A stretch of DNA of 64,000 bases, from positions 160,396 to 224,395 of the forward strand of contig JAHZEA010000001.1 of NCBI GenBank assembly GCA_019422065.1, given 5' to 3'. Source of the DNA: Lachnospiraceae bacterium. GTDB taxonomy: Bacteria; Bacillota; Clostridia; Lachnospirales; Anaerotignaceae. This document shows, one piece after another, positions 25,833-34,387 of the stretch (position 1 is its first letter; the number at the start of each line of letters is the position of its first letter). Made by a program: the position numbers and the translations under genes. A model generated the notes under the pieces. That model did no database searches. It was not told the DNA's origin and saw only the letters and a program-made list of their open reading frames with translations.

Positions 25833-26927
25833 ATGAGCGCACAAACAGTTACTTTTGCCGGATATACAGTCGGCTACGGACAGGAAACATACGAACAGCT
25901 CGTACCTATCTGCTCAAGATATGGTAAAAACATCGTTGTTATAGGTGGAGAGAAAGCTCTTGCAGCTGCAAAACCATACATTACAGAAGCCGTAAAGGAT
26001 TCAGACCTTGAAATCCTTGGTTTTGAGTGGTACGGCGGTGTTGCATCCTACGAGAACGTAGACAGACTTAAAGCTCTTGACACAGTTAAAAACGCTGATA
26101 TGATTTTTGCTGTAGGCGGCGGTAAAGCTATTGACTGCGCTAAATGCACAGCAAGCCAGACAGGAAAACCTTTCTTCACATTCCCTACTATTGCTGCAAC
26201 ATGCGCTTCTACAACAGCAATCGGCGTTATGTACTATCCAAACGGCGTACAGAAAGACGTATTTATCGCTCCAAGACCAGCTATACATAACTTTATCAAC
26301 CTTGATATAATCGCTCAGGCTCCTCCAATATATCTTTGGGCTGGTATTGGTGACACACTTGCTAAATTTACAGAAGTTCCTTTCTCAGCAAGAGGCCATG
26401 AGTCAGAGCTTGCTATGAAAGACGCTCTTCCTCTTTGCATGAGCAAAATGACAGGCGAGCCTCTTCTTCAGTATGGTAAAGAAGCTTATGACGGCGTTAA
26501 AGAAGGCAAAACATCATTTGCTCTTGAGCAGGTTGTTCTTGCAGTAGTAGTTACAAGCGGTATGGTATCTTACCTTATTGATTCTTATAAATACAACTCT
26601 AACATGGGTCACGCTATATTCTACGGCATGACAGTTCTTCCACAGATTGAAGAAAGACACCTTCATGGTGAAGTTGTATCTTACGGCGTACTCTGCATGC
26701 TTATGATGGACAAACAGATGGAACTTCTTGACAGAATTTATAAATTCATGAAGTCAATCGGTCTTCCTACAAAACTTGCAGATATGGAAGTTAAACTTGA
26801 AGAAATGGGCCCTGCTCTTGACAGTGCAGTTACAAAATACGATATTGAGTGCTCACCTTACAAGATTACAAAAGAACTTATGTATCAGGCAGTTGTTGAC
26901 CTTGAGGAATACAACAAAACACACTGA
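25833..26927 (+). CDS. Iron-containing alcohol / hydroxycarboxylate dehydrogenase, glycerol-dehydrogenase-like (paralogue 2)
   Basis: 364 residues, colinear with the protein encoded at 8838-9923. It shares GGGK (95-98), FTFPTIAATCA, YLWAGIGDT with metal ligand D174, and H260 and H278 (NMGHAI, RHLHGEV), plus the identical C-terminal EEYNKTH. It differs at substrate-side residues (for example STTAIGV for PASAEAI), so the two may use different hydroxy- or oxo-acids. It has its own consensus promoter and terminator and codon use typical of strong expression. Divergent from the sigma-54 activator. Confidence 0.85.
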   Translation: MSAQTVTFAGYTVGYGQETYEQLVPICSRYGKNIVVIGGEKALAAAKPYITEAVKDSDLEILGFEWYGGVASYENVDRLKALDTVKNADMIFAVGGGKAIDCAKCTASQTGKPFFTFPTIAATCASTTAIGVMYYPNGVQKDVFIAPRPAIHNFINLDIIAQAPPIYLWAGIGDTLAKFTEVPFSARGHESELAMKDALPLCMSKMTGEPLLQYGKEAYDGVKEGKTSFALEQVVLAVVVTSGMVSYLIDSYKYNSNMGHAIFYGMTVLPQIEERHLHGEVVSYGVLCMLMMDKQMELLDRIYKFMKSIGLPTKLADMEVKLEEMGPALDSAVTKYDIECSPYKITKELMYQAVVDLEEYNKTH

Positions 26928-26966
26928 TATTGAAAATATAATATCTTACAGCTTATAAAGCATTTT

Positions 26967-27002
26967 CAGGCAGAGAATTAAATTTTCTCTGCCTGTTTTT
27001 TA
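26967..27002 (+). terminator. Terminator of Fe-ADH gene 2
   Basis: Stem CAGGCAGAGA/TCTCTGCCTG followed by T6. Confidence 0.9.
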
Positions 27003-27081
27003 TTTATTTTTTATATACCAACTGCTAAAATATATTTATACTTCTAATTTCAAGCTGATTTATAATAAAGAGGTGGAATAA

Positions 27082-27456
27082 ATGCTCTATAAAGTAGATG
27101 ATAAGGACCTTAAAGCACCAGACTTTATTTCTTTTGCCAATAAAATATGGCAAGGCAATTATGACTTAAAAAAGACCACCGAGGCACTGTCTAAAACAAT
27201 TAATATTACATGTTATAATAACGGTGTTCTTGTAGGCTGTCTTCGTATCCTTACTGACGGATATTTTTTTGGAACAATTACAGAGCTTCTTGTTCTTCCT
27301 GAATACCAAAACCATGGCATAGGCAGTAAGCTTTTGCTTCTGGCCAAAGAAAACACACCTACTTTATTATATTTTGGCTCTCAGCCTGAAGCCGAAAAAT
27401 TCTATGAAAAAAACGGCTGTAAAAAAAGCCTTCAGTCGTATATAATAGAAAAATAA
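27082..27456 (+). CDS. GNAT-family N-acetyltransferase
   Basis: 124 residues, a compact GNAT fold with the acetyl-CoA loop in motif A (EYQNHGIGSKLL, the Q/RxxGxG/A pattern) and a C-terminal FYEKNGCKK beta-strand motif. The ribosome site AGAGGTGG precedes the ATG. The substrate is unknown. The next gene (a small membrane protein) starts 37 bases later on the same strand, so the two may share a transcript. Confidence 0.88.
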   Translation: MLYKVDDKDLKAPDFISFANKIWQGNYDLKKTTEALSKTINITCYNNGVLVGCLRILTDGYFFGTITELLVLPEYQNHGIGSKLLLLAKENTPTLLYFGSQPEAEKFYEKNGCKKSLQSYIIEK

Positions 27457-27493
27457 TATATAAGTATTTTTTAGTATATTACGGGGTGAAGCC

Positions 27494-27718
27494 ATGAAAC
27501 AGCTTAACCGTGTTTTAAATTGCATAATAGGCGCCTTTATAGGTGTATTTATAGGCCAGTGCATATGGCAATACAGTGATTTTTGCCGTAATCCGGAATT
27601 TTATGCTTTAACTTCTGCCCCATGGTACACCAGCATTATATTTTACGCTGTAGTAACTGTTGTTATTATAGCTATTGTTTTAGCTGTAAAACTATTTATC
27701 AATAAATATTTTAAATAA
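27494..27718 (+). CDS. Small two-helix membrane protein, unknown function
   Basis: 74 residues with two membrane segments (about 9-27 and 44-67) separated by a polar stretch with two aromatic residues (PWYTS). GGGGTG lies upstream of the ATG and a terminator 10 bases after the stop. I do not recognise the family. Confidence 0.6.
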   Translation: MKQLNRVLNCIIGAFIGVFIGQCIWQYSDFCRNPEFYALTSAPWYTSIIFYAVVTVVIIAIVLAVKLFINKYFK

Positions 27719-27728
27719 TTTTATTTAT

Positions 27729-27755
27729 AGAACTCATATATTGAGTTCTTTTTTT
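27729..27755 (+). terminator. Terminator of the GNAT/small membrane protein unit
   Basis: Eight-bp stem AGAACTCA/TGAGTTCT with a five-base loop and a T run. Confidence 0.85.
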
Positions 27756-27758
27756 AAT

Positions 27759-27791
27759 ATAAAAAAGCCATGGGTTTTTTAATCCCATGGC
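27759..27791 (-). terminator. Leftward terminator with no leftward protein gene upstream of it
   Basis: Perfect 8-bp stem GCCATGGG/CCCATGGC (27767-27774, 27784-27791), then a U6 run on the minus strand. The rightward genes already have their own terminator just to the left, so this one appears to end a leftward transcript from the gene-poor block. Confidence 0.8.
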
Positions 27792-28603
27792 CATAGTATT
27801 TTTTTAGGTTTAATCTATATTAATCCCTGCCGTGCCTAAAATTATATATTGCTATATTATCTAATAATTAAAGGCTTTTATACGGCTTGAGCCGAAGAAA
27901 TTTTCATTTCTTATCTGGCTAAAAGCTGTACCATATTAAATTAAGCAAGGTAATTATTTAATTAACTTAAGAATCTTTATCCGCCCCAACAAACATTTTT
28001 CATATATATTCGGTTTACTGAATTATAATTAATCAACGCTTTGTAAATACTAAACGTTCACTTAGCTCCTAACTACTTCTTCTGTAACGAAATTGTAAAC
28101 CGTTTTAAATTATCCGGCAGATAATATTCCTGCAATCATAATAATATTTGTTTACATGCTTATATTTTTATTTTATACGGTTGACTTTTAGTAGTGTTAA
28201 AATGTTCTATTCTTCGTAATCTCTATTAAATTGTAAACTCAATACCTATTAATACTTATTAACTCAGCTTAAATACTACAGTAATTTGAATTTCACTTCT
28301 TTAAGGTGATAAACAAATTATTTTAAAGGCTTTTAACTTTTAAGCCAGCCCTTAACTTAATCCTAAGGGAAATATATATTTTTTCAACTTCCGTCTGTAA
28401 TAAAAAGCTTTATTAATTTTATTTGTATTAAGGTATTACCACAAGCGCTATAGCTTATATATTTTTACTATATTTTCAATTCATGCGGTTTAGAATTAAT
28501 TGAATCTTATCTATACCGCCTGAAAACTTATAACTAAATTAATTGCACGGCCTTAAAATTAAATTTTAAAACCACACATTTTATTAGATTTAACTCAGGG
28601 ATA

Positions 28604-28860
28604 TAAACAGATTAAACTGTTACCTTACCGCCTCTCATTATTGCTACAGCATACCTGCGGATTTGTGTTTCACTTATTGAGTATGGTTCTTCGCTCATTA
28701 CCATAGCAGACATCCCCTTCCTAAGTTAGATTAAGAGAAAACAACGGCTTAACATTTTGAGGTATTTTAAAATGTAAAGCTGATTAAAAAGCTTGGAATA
28801 AATAAACCGATATTAAATTAATTAATATCTTTAAATTTATAACTGCTTATTAATCTGTTT
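28604..28860. repeat. 11-bp perfect inverted repeat enclosing the small ORF
   Basis: AAACAGATTAA at 28604-28614 and its exact complement TTAATCTGTTT at 28850-28860. The helix can be extended by 5 of 6 further pairs after an internal loop. It could be an RNA helix or the ends of a small MITE-like insertion. Confidence 0.45.
28612..28704 (-). CDS. Possible 30-residue peptide (MVMSEEPYSI...), unknown
   Basis: The ATG at 28702-28704 is nine bases after AGGAAGGGG, ideal spacing; an ATG at 28711-28713 is too close to that site and one at 28696-28698 gives 28 residues. The product reads MVMSEEPYSISETQIRRYAV and ends in MRGGKVTV before TAA. The ORF is visibly GC-richer than its surroundings. It lies in the 5' third of the candidate RNA, inside the long-range 11-bp helix. 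It could be a leader peptide, a small regulatory protein or chance. Confidence 0.35.
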   Translation of the reverse strand: MVMSEEPYSISETQIRRYAVAIMRGGKVTV

Positions 28861-28876
28861 TCCTTTTGTGATTATT

Positions 28877-28905
28877 ATTATATCACCGGGTTTTCAAAAA
28901 GTAAA
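28877..28905 (-). promoter_or_regulatory. Extended -10 promoter of the leftward gene-poor transcript
   Basis: On the minus strand TTTACT (28900-28905), 17-bp spacer, TGATATAAT with TATAAT at 28877-28882. Confidence 0.65.
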
Positions 28906-29161
28906 TAGTTTTTATGAAATATTTTTTACCAAATTAAATATATTTCATTTGTACATTTTTACATACAATATTGTTTTCATATCTTACTTTTAAGTAACTC
29001 TTTGCACAGCTTGTAGAGGCGTTTTTATTGTGTAAAATGCGTAAAAGAACAATTAAAAAGCCATTTAAAATGTTGGTAATTCAAATATTGTGAAATAACG
29101 TCATGTAATTTTTTATATTTTACACGCAATAAAACCCTTAAAATTTTAATACACCAATGTA

Positions 29162-29190
29162 TTGCATATTTATATTTTGTATTGTATAGT
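29162..29190 (+). promoter_or_regulatory. Promoter of the MATE gene at 29253
   Basis: TTGCAT, 17-bp spacer, TATAGT (29185-29190). The stretch 28906-29161 between this and the leftward promoter shows nothing else. Confidence 0.65.
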
Positions 29191-29252
29191 TATCAAACGG
29201 GATTGAGGTTAACAAAATTTAATATTTTACCGTCATCAGGAGGCAGGTAATT

Positions 29253-30650
29253 ATGGAAAACTCTAAATTAGTTAAAAACAATGCTATTACTGAAGGCGTC
29301 ATTTGGAAGCAGCTGCTTATATTCTTCTTTCCACTGCTTTTCGGCGCTTTTTTCCAGCAGATGTATAATATGGCCGATACCATTATAGTAGGCCGGTACT
29401 TGGGCAAAGAGGCACTTTCAGCAGTAGGCGGCTCAACAGGTAAAATAATAGATGTTATAGTTTATTTCTCAATAGGTATAACATCCGGCGCATCAGTTAT
29501 AATAGCACAGTTTTACGGTGCAAAAAATTATATCCACACTCAGCGCTCTGTGCATACTGCTATTACTTTTTCAGCGCTTTTTGGCCTTGTAGTATGTATA
29601 TTAGGTTTTATACTTACACCTACAATTTTAAGAGCCATAGCTACACCGGATGATATTATAGACCTTTCAATTACTTACTTAAGAATATACTTTTTAGGCA
29701 TGGTGCCTAACATGCTTTATAATATGGGTGCATCAGTACTTCGTGCCGTAGGCGACTCAAAAAGGCCGCTTATATTCCTTATTATAACTTGCTTTATAAA
29801 TATAGGCCTTGACTTATTTTTTGTTGTTGTATGCAATATGGGCGTTGCCGGTGCGGCTCTTGCCACAATACTTTCACAGCTTATAAGTGCCATTATGGCC
29901 ATAGGCACACTGGCTATATCAAAAGACTGCTATAGAATATACCCGGCACACTTGGGCATCCGCCTTAACCTGCTTATAAGAATGTTAAGAGTAGGCCTTC
30001 CTGCCGGCATACAGTCACTTATGTTTAACGTGCCAAATATACTCCTTCAGTTTTACGTAAACCTTTTGGGAACAGATACTGTAGCTGCTTGGAGCACATA
30101 CAGCAAAATAGAAACTATATTCTGGATGACAATTGCATCATTTGGTACTTCAATGACAACATTTGCCGGACAAAACTATGGCGCCGGCCGTAAAGACCGT
30201 GTTATGAAAAGCGTTAAGGAATGCCTTATAATGGCTCTTATAGCCACACTGCTTATAAGTTTTTGTCTGTATACATTCAGCAGCAATCTTTTAAGCCTGT
30301 TTATAACAGACCCAACAGTTATAAACATAGGCGTTACTATAATGCATTACCTTCCACCATTTTTTATATGGTATATCTGCATAGAAGTACTTTCAGGTAC
30401 ACTGCGCGGAACAGGCAACTCATTTAAACCTATGCTTTTAGCTATATCCGGCGTATGTATACCGCGTGTACTTTGGCTTGCTATAGCTGTACCAAAAAAT
30501 CAAACACTGCATACAATACTTTTTACATTCCCGCTTTCGTGGATAATAACATCATCTCTTTTTATTGTTTATTTCCTTTATTACACAAAGAAAAGAGGCT
30601 GGTGGAAAAAAGATTTGCAAAAAGCTCAGTCAAATGCAGTGGAGTCATAA
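29253..30650 (+). CDS. MATE-family efflux transporter
   Basis: 465 residues with 12 predicted membrane helices. The N-terminal family motif is FPLLFGAFFQQMYNMADTIIVGRYLG and the second half repeats the topology (TMTTFAGQNYGAGR). The basic tail (KKRGWWKKDLQ) is cytoplasmic. AGGAGG upstream of the ATG. Monocistronic, with its own promoter and terminator. It is the second of three MATE proteins in the window; the cargo is unknown. Confidence 0.93.
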   Translation: MENSKLVKNNAITEGVIWKQLLIFFFPLLFGAFFQQMYNMADTIIVGRYLGKEALSAVGGSTGKIIDVIVYFSIGITSGASVIIAQFYGAKNYIHTQRSVHTAITFSALFGLVVCILGFILTPTILRAIATPDDIIDLSITYLRIYFLGMVPNMLYNMGASVLRAVGDSKRPLIFLIITCFINIGLDLFFVVVCNMGVAGAALATILSQLISAIMAIGTLAISKDCYRIYPAHLGIRLNLLIRMLRVGLPAGIQSLMFNVPNILLQFYVNLLGTDTVAAWSTYSKIETIFWMTIASFGTSMTTFAGQNYGAGRKDRVMKSVKECLIMALIATLLISFCLYTFSSNLLSLFITDPTVINIGVTIMHYLPPFFIWYICIEVLSGTLRGTGNSFKPMLLAISGVCIPRVLWLAIAVPKNQTLHTILFTFPLSWIITSSLFIVYFLYYTKKRGWWKKDLQKAQSNAVES

Positions 30651-30662
30651 ACCTAAATATTT

Positions 30663-30696
30663 AAAAAGAGCTCGGTTTTTTCCAAGCTCTTTTTTG
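30663..30696 (+). terminator. Terminator of the MATE gene
   Basis: Stem AAAAAGAGCT/AGCTCTTTTT with a U tail. Confidence 0.88.
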
Positions 30697-30708
30697 TTTG
30701 TATAAATC

Positions 30709-31086
30709 TCAGCGCCTTGTGCCTGTTTTGTCAAAATTCTTTCTCAGTTCTCTTTCTGTAATAAAAATTGAAACAATAATAATAATCAGCTCTATTACAC
30801 TTAAAGTACCGCAAACCGTTCCTATAGTGTTTTCGCTCTTGCCTATTAAGCATACCATAACAATAAATACGGCTATGGCAGTTATTGTTCCCCATTTTGT
30901 CCAAATTTTTCCGCAAAAGTTATGGGCAAAACGCCATGTTTGTATGTTTTTTACTGACATTGGCGTTCTGTAACCAAAAAACATATTAATATTCTTAGGC
31001 ATGTTATGTAAAAACAAAATGCCAAACACAATCATAATAACAGGCATAATTAAAACCATAATAAGCATGTAAACCCAATAAACCAC
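30709..31086 (-). CDS. SdpI-family (YhfL/immunity-like) membrane protein
   Basis: 125 residues, three predicted membrane helices (about 4-26, 66-84, 92-112). The SdpI family motif FGYRTPMSVKNIQTWRFAH lies at about 37-55, with the family's GYRTP and a following Trp. SdpI of Bacillus is an immunity/signal protein against the SdpC toxin, but most family members have no toxin partner, and none is visible here. Monocistronic. Confidence 0.78.
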   Translation of the reverse strand: MVYWVYMLIMVLIMPVIMIVFGILFLHNMPKNINMFFGYRTPMSVKNIQTWRFAHNFCGKIWTKWGTITAIAVFIVMVCLIGKSENTIGTVCGTLSVIELIIIIVSIFITERELRKNFDKTGTRR

Positions 31087-31141
31087 ATAACCACTCCCAG
31101 TTAATTGGTATTAATACATATTATAGCCAATACTTAACAAA

Positions 31142-31168
31142 TTAAAACAGGCGGGCTATTTGCCCGCC
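31142..31168 (-). terminator. Terminator after the cupin gene
   Basis: Seven-bp GC-rich stem GGCGGGC/GCCCGCC, then GTTTTAAT on the minus strand. Confidence 0.85.
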
Positions 31169-31186
31169 TTAAACTAATTCTTATAA

Positions 31187-31540
31187 TTATCTTTTATCGT
31201 ACATAATAAGAGCTACAATAACAAGCTCCTCATCTGTATTGTTTAAAAGTCCGTGGCCTTCCCCAGGAGCACAGTATGTAACATCTCCGGCAGAAACCTC
31301 AACTTCTGTTCCGTTGTCATTGTAAATTCCATGACCCTTAAGTATTACATAAGTTTCGCTTTCGCCCTCATGCACATGATAACCCATAGATGAGTTTGGA
31401 GGGAATGTAACAAAGTTGAAAAGTCTTCCGGCGTTTGTAAACTCGTCGCCTTCAAGTATAAGGTCTGCAAAAATGCTGTTTAAACCGCCTTTTGCGTTTT
31501 TCATCTCGATTTTGTTTAATGAGCCTGCTTTTTTAATCAT
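31187..31540 (-). CDS. Cupin-domain protein
   Basis: 117 residues from the ATG at 31538-31540, which has AGGAGG upstream; an in-frame extension to 31576 would overlap rlmH. Two cupin motifs are present: GYHVHEGESETYVILKG (about 57-73, with H60, H62, E66) and YCAPGEGHGLLN (about 90-101, H97), so a metal site is likely. Small single-domain cupins often bind sugars or act as isomerases or sensors; the role is not readable. It is the last gene of the murA-yycJ-rlmH run and ends at the terminator. Confidence 0.85.
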   Translation of the reverse strand: MIKKAGSLNKIEMKNAKGGLNSIFADLILEGDEFTNAGRLFNFVTFPPNSSMGYHVHEGESETYVILKGHGIYNDNGTEVEVSAGDVTYCAPGEGHGLLNNTDEELVIVALIMYDKR

Positions 31541-31556
31541 GTCTTTAACCTCCTGA

Positions 31557-32036
31557 TTATTTATGATATGGTTCATTGCAGATTATTCTTTCTGCCCTGT
31601 ATATCTGTTCAAGAAGCATTACCCTTGCCATTTGGTGAGGGAAAGTCATTCTTGAAAAACTCAAGTGATATTCTGCCCTGTCTGTAACTTCTTTGCTAAG
31701 TCCCAAAGAACCGCCTATAACAAAAGTCATGTCACTTACGCCGTTTACCATTTTGTTTTTTATAAAGTCCGACAGCTCTTCAGAGCTTAGGTTTTTGCCG
31801 CCAATTTCAAGGGCTACAACAAAACTTCCGTAAGGTATACTTTTAAGTATTCTTGCGCCTTCTTTTTCCATTACCTGTATTTTCTGTGCATCGCTTAAGT
31901 TTTCTGGCGCTTTTTCGTCATTAAGTTCAATTATTTTAATTTTAGCATATCTTCCAAGCCTTTTTACATATTCGTTTACGGCGTCGGTCCAATATTTTTC
32001 TTTAAGCCTGCCTACACAGACAATGTTTATATTCAT
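31557..32036 (-). CDS. rlmH: 23S rRNA (pseudouridine1915-N3)-methyltransferase RlmH
   Basis: 159 residues, exact family length. SPOUT-class motifs are FVIGGSLGLSKEV (about 105-117) and the C-terminal knot LSFSRMTFPHQMARVMLLEQIYRA, with terminal EPYHK. It methylates pseudouridine 1915 in helix 69 of 23S rRNA as a homodimer. In Firmicutes it commonly ends the wal gene cluster after yycJ, as here (18 bases after the metallo-hydrolase). Confidence 0.96.
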   Translation of the reverse strand: MNINIVCVGRLKEKYWTDAVNEYVKRLGRYAKIKIIELNDEKAPENLSDAQKIQVMEKEGARILKSIPYGSFVVALEIGGKNLSSEELSDFIKNKMVNGVSDMTFVIGGSLGLSKEVTDRAEYHLSFSRMTFPHQMARVMLLEQIYRAERIICNEPYHK

Positions 32037-32054
32037 GTTTTACTACCTGCCATT

Positions 32055-32852
32055 TTAAACCCCGAATGTAACAATACCGCTTGGGCAGTGCCTTTGGGCA
32101 AGAGTTATGTTCACATCTTTCCCTGCCGAAATGCCGCTTTTTTCCAATATTTCTGTTACAGTTGAATATGCTAAATCCGGAGTATTGTTTTCGGCGCTTA
32201 AATGCCCTAAAAATATATTCTTCATTCGTCCGGAAAACACCTCGCCTATAAGGCTTCCGGCACTGTTGTTTGCCATATGTCCGTAAAGACCAAGTATCCT
32301 TTGCTTAAGACTGTAAGGATACGGCCCTCTTTTAAGCATTTCTATATCATGGTTTGCTTCAAGCAAAAGCACATCACTGTCGGCAACAGCTTCTTTAACC
32401 ACGTCATCCACATGGCCAATATCTGTAGCCACAGTCATTTTAACGCCTTGTGAAAAAACACTGTATCCCACCGGCTCAGCCGCATCATGCGGTATTGAAA
32501 AAGGCTTAAGCACCATATCGTTAAGCTGTGTTTTTTCACCGCTGTATATAATTTTTTTGTTTTTTCTGTCAATATTGCCTATAAGGCCTTCCATAGCGCC
32601 CCAAGTACCCTCAGTTGCATAAAGCGGTATATCAAACCTTCTTGAAAGTATACCAACAGCCTTTATGTGGTCAGTATGCTCATGGGTTATAAATATAGCG
32701 TCCAGCTGTGAGCAATCCTCACCTATGCTTTTAAGACAGTCCTGTATTTTTTTGCCGCTTACGCCGGCGTCAATAAGTATATTAGTGCCTTCGCTTTTAA
32801 TAAATATACTGTTGCCGCTGCTTCCGCTTACAAGGGGGCAGAATTTAGTCAT
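32055..32852 (-). CDS. walJ: Metallo-beta-lactamase-fold exonuclease-like protein WalJ/YycJ (VicX)
   Basis: 265 residues. The MBL metal-binding motif is THEHTDH (about 55-61), with further ligands in H (SIPHDA), D (TDIGH) and a C-terminal H (LGHLS). YycJ/WalJ of the wal operon has 5'-to-3' exonuclease activity and affects coordination of cell division with DNA replication in some species. It lies between murA (17 bases upstream) and rlmH. Confidence 0.92.
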   Translation of the reverse strand: MTKFCPLVSGSSGNSIFIKSEGTNILIDAGVSGKKIQDCLKSIGEDCSQLDAIFITHEHTDHIKAVGILSRRFDIPLYATEGTWGAMEGLIGNIDRKNKKIIYSGEKTQLNDMVLKPFSIPHDAAEPVGYSVFSQGVKMTVATDIGHVDDVVKEAVADSDVLLLEANHDIEMLKRGPYPYSLKQRILGLYGHMANNSAGSLIGEVFSGRMKNIFLGHLSAENNTPDLAYSTVTEILEKSGISAGKDVNITLAQRHCPSGIVTFGV

Positions 32853-32869
32853 TTAATATTACCTCCGTA

Positions 32870-34141
32870 TCAAACAGAGACTCTGCGTATATCGGCGCCT
32901 AAAGCCAAAAACTTATTTTCAACTTCCTCGTAACCTCTGTCGATATATTTTACCTCGCCTATAACAGTTTCGCCACGTGCGTTTAAAGCCGCTATAATCA
33001 TAGCAGCACCTGCTCTTAAGTCCGTAGCCTCAACAGTGGCACCGGAAAGCTCCTTAACGCCTTCTATAATAGCCACACGGCCTTCTACTGTTATTTTAGC
33101 GCCTAATTTCTTTAACTCGTCTATATACTGATAACGCTTTTCCCAAACATTTTCAGTTATCATACTGGTTCCCTCACATACGCTTAAAAGTGCTGCCATC
33201 TGCGGCTGTAAGTCTGTAGGGAACCCCGGATAAGCCATTGTACGTATGCTTGTAGCTTTAAAATCAGCATCTGTTGCATCTACAGTTATGTAATCGTCGC
33301 CTTCTTCTATATTTATTCCTATTTCTATCAGTTTGGCGCTTAAGGAGTCCATGTGTGTAGGAATAATATTCTGTACTTTAACACGGCCTTTTGTAATAGC
33401 TGCCGCTATCATATAAGTTCCGGCTTCAATCTGGTCTGGTATAATTGTATATTCTGCGCCATGAAGATGCTCAACACCTACAATTTTTATAACATCCGTT
33501 CCGGCGCCTTTAATTTTTGCGCCCATCATGTTAAGGAAGTTAGCCACATCAACGATATGCGGCTCTTTAGCTGCGTTTTCTATGGTAGTTGTACCTTCTG
33601 CCATTGTAGCAGCAAGCATTATATTAATTGTGGCGCCTACACTTACGGTATCCATATATATGCTGGCACCTTTAAGCTTTTCGGCCTTAACACATACAAT
33701 CTCACCGTTTACCTCAACCTGAGCGCCTAATGCCCTAAACCCCTTTAAATGTAAATCAATGGGCCTTGTACCGAAATTACATCCTCCCGGCATAGCAACT
33801 TCAGCTTTTTTAAACCTTGCCAAAAGCGCGCCTAAAAGGTAATAAGAGGCACGCATTTTACGCACTTCGTCAAATGTAACCTTAGTGCATATATCATTAA
33901 CGCTGTCTATTTTAAGTGTATGTTTGTCTTCGTATGTGCACTCGATGCCTATTTTGTTTAGTGTTGTATAAAGGCATCTTACATCCTCAATATAAGGAAG
34001 GTTATCAATAACACATATACCGTCTGCCATTATAGCCGCCGGTATAACGGCAACAGCGGCATTTTTAGCCCCACTAATTACTACGCTGCCCGAAAGTCTT
34101 TTCTTTCCTTTTACTACGAGCCTGTCCATATCTTTATTCAA
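32870..34141 (-). CDS. murA: UDP-N-acetylglucosamine 1-carboxyvinyltransferase (MurA)
   Basis: 423 residues of the EPSP-synthase fold. The catalytic Cys is C121 in PGGCNFGTRPID, so the enzyme should be fosfomycin-sensitive in principle; the N-terminal Lys in SGAKNAA contacts the substrate. It transfers enolpyruvate from PEP to UDP-GlcNAc, the first committed step of peptidoglycan synthesis. Two starts are possible: a TTG at 34139-34141 close to GAGAGG, or the ATG four codons later at 34129. It follows a terminator after yycI, so it may be expressed separately from walRK. Confidence 0.95.
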   Translation of the reverse strand: MNKDMDRLVVKGKKRLSGSVVISGAKNAAVAVIPAAIMADGICVIDNLPYIEDVRCLYTTLNKIGIECTYEDKHTLKIDSVNDICTKVTFDEVRKMRASYYLLGALLARFKKAEVAMPGGCNFGTRPIDLHLKGFRALGAQVEVNGEIVCVKAEKLKGASIYMDTVSVGATINIMLAATMAEGTTTIENAAKEPHIVDVANFLNMMGAKIKGAGTDVIKIVGVEHLHGAEYTIIPDQIEAGTYMIAAAITKGRVKVQNIIPTHMDSLSAKLIEIGINIEEGDDYITVDATDADFKATSIRTMAYPGFPTDLQPQMAALLSVCEGTSMITENVWEKRYQYIDELKKLGAKITVEGRVAIIEGVKELSGATVEATDLRAGAAMIIAALNARGETVIGEVKYIDRGYEEVENKFLALGADIRRVSV

Positions 34142-34334
34142 ACCTCTCCAAATTAATCCAAATATAATATCAAAACGGCAATGCCGTATAGTTTACATAG
34201 TTATAATAATTATAGCACGATATGTCTTTTGTGAAAAGTATTTTTAATGCCTGCTGAAACTCTAAAGCATAATGAACAATAATAACCTGTTACAATAAAT
34301 TTTTCAATACCCAAATATAACTAAATATAATACT

Positions 34335-34368
34335 GAAAAAAGCCAGCTTTTTTTTAACCGGCTTTTTA
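34335..34368 (-). terminator. Terminator between yycI and murA
   Basis: Stem AAAAAGCC(A)G / CCGGCTTTTT with U-rich tails. Confidence 0.75.
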
Positions 34369-34387
34369 AACTGAACTATTTTCTTTT

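Larger units (their letters stand above)
27759..28870 (-). ncRNA. Candidate large structured non-coding RNA (leftward, about 1.1 kb)
   Basis: The unit is bounded by an extended -10 promoter (28877-28905) and a leftward terminator (27759-27791). Apart from one roughly 30-codon ORF near its 5' end, stop codons occur in all frames. Read on the minus strand, it contains many short-loop stems, for example CCCTTA/TAAGGG near 28351-28370, GGCTT/AAGCC near 28326-28347, GCAG/CTGC near 28115-28135, and CGGTTTAC/GTAAACCG (28010-28018 with 28095-28102) enclosing two further hairpins. A perfect 11-bp helix pairs 28850-28860 with 28604-28614. I cannot match it to a known class; size and host recall large ornate RNAs such as ROOL, GOLLD or OLE. 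AT-rich DNA forms chance stems, so this stays a hypothesis. Confidence 0.45.

Noticed and set aside
27841..28600. Group II intron or IS remnant in the gene-poor block
   Set aside because: No domain V-type hairpin, no reverse-transcriptase or transposase fragments in any frame, and no target duplications seen.
30709..31086. SdpI-like gene as immunity of a local toxin system
   Set aside because: No SdpC-like toxin, signal-peptide partner or ArsR-type SdpR regulator is adjacent.
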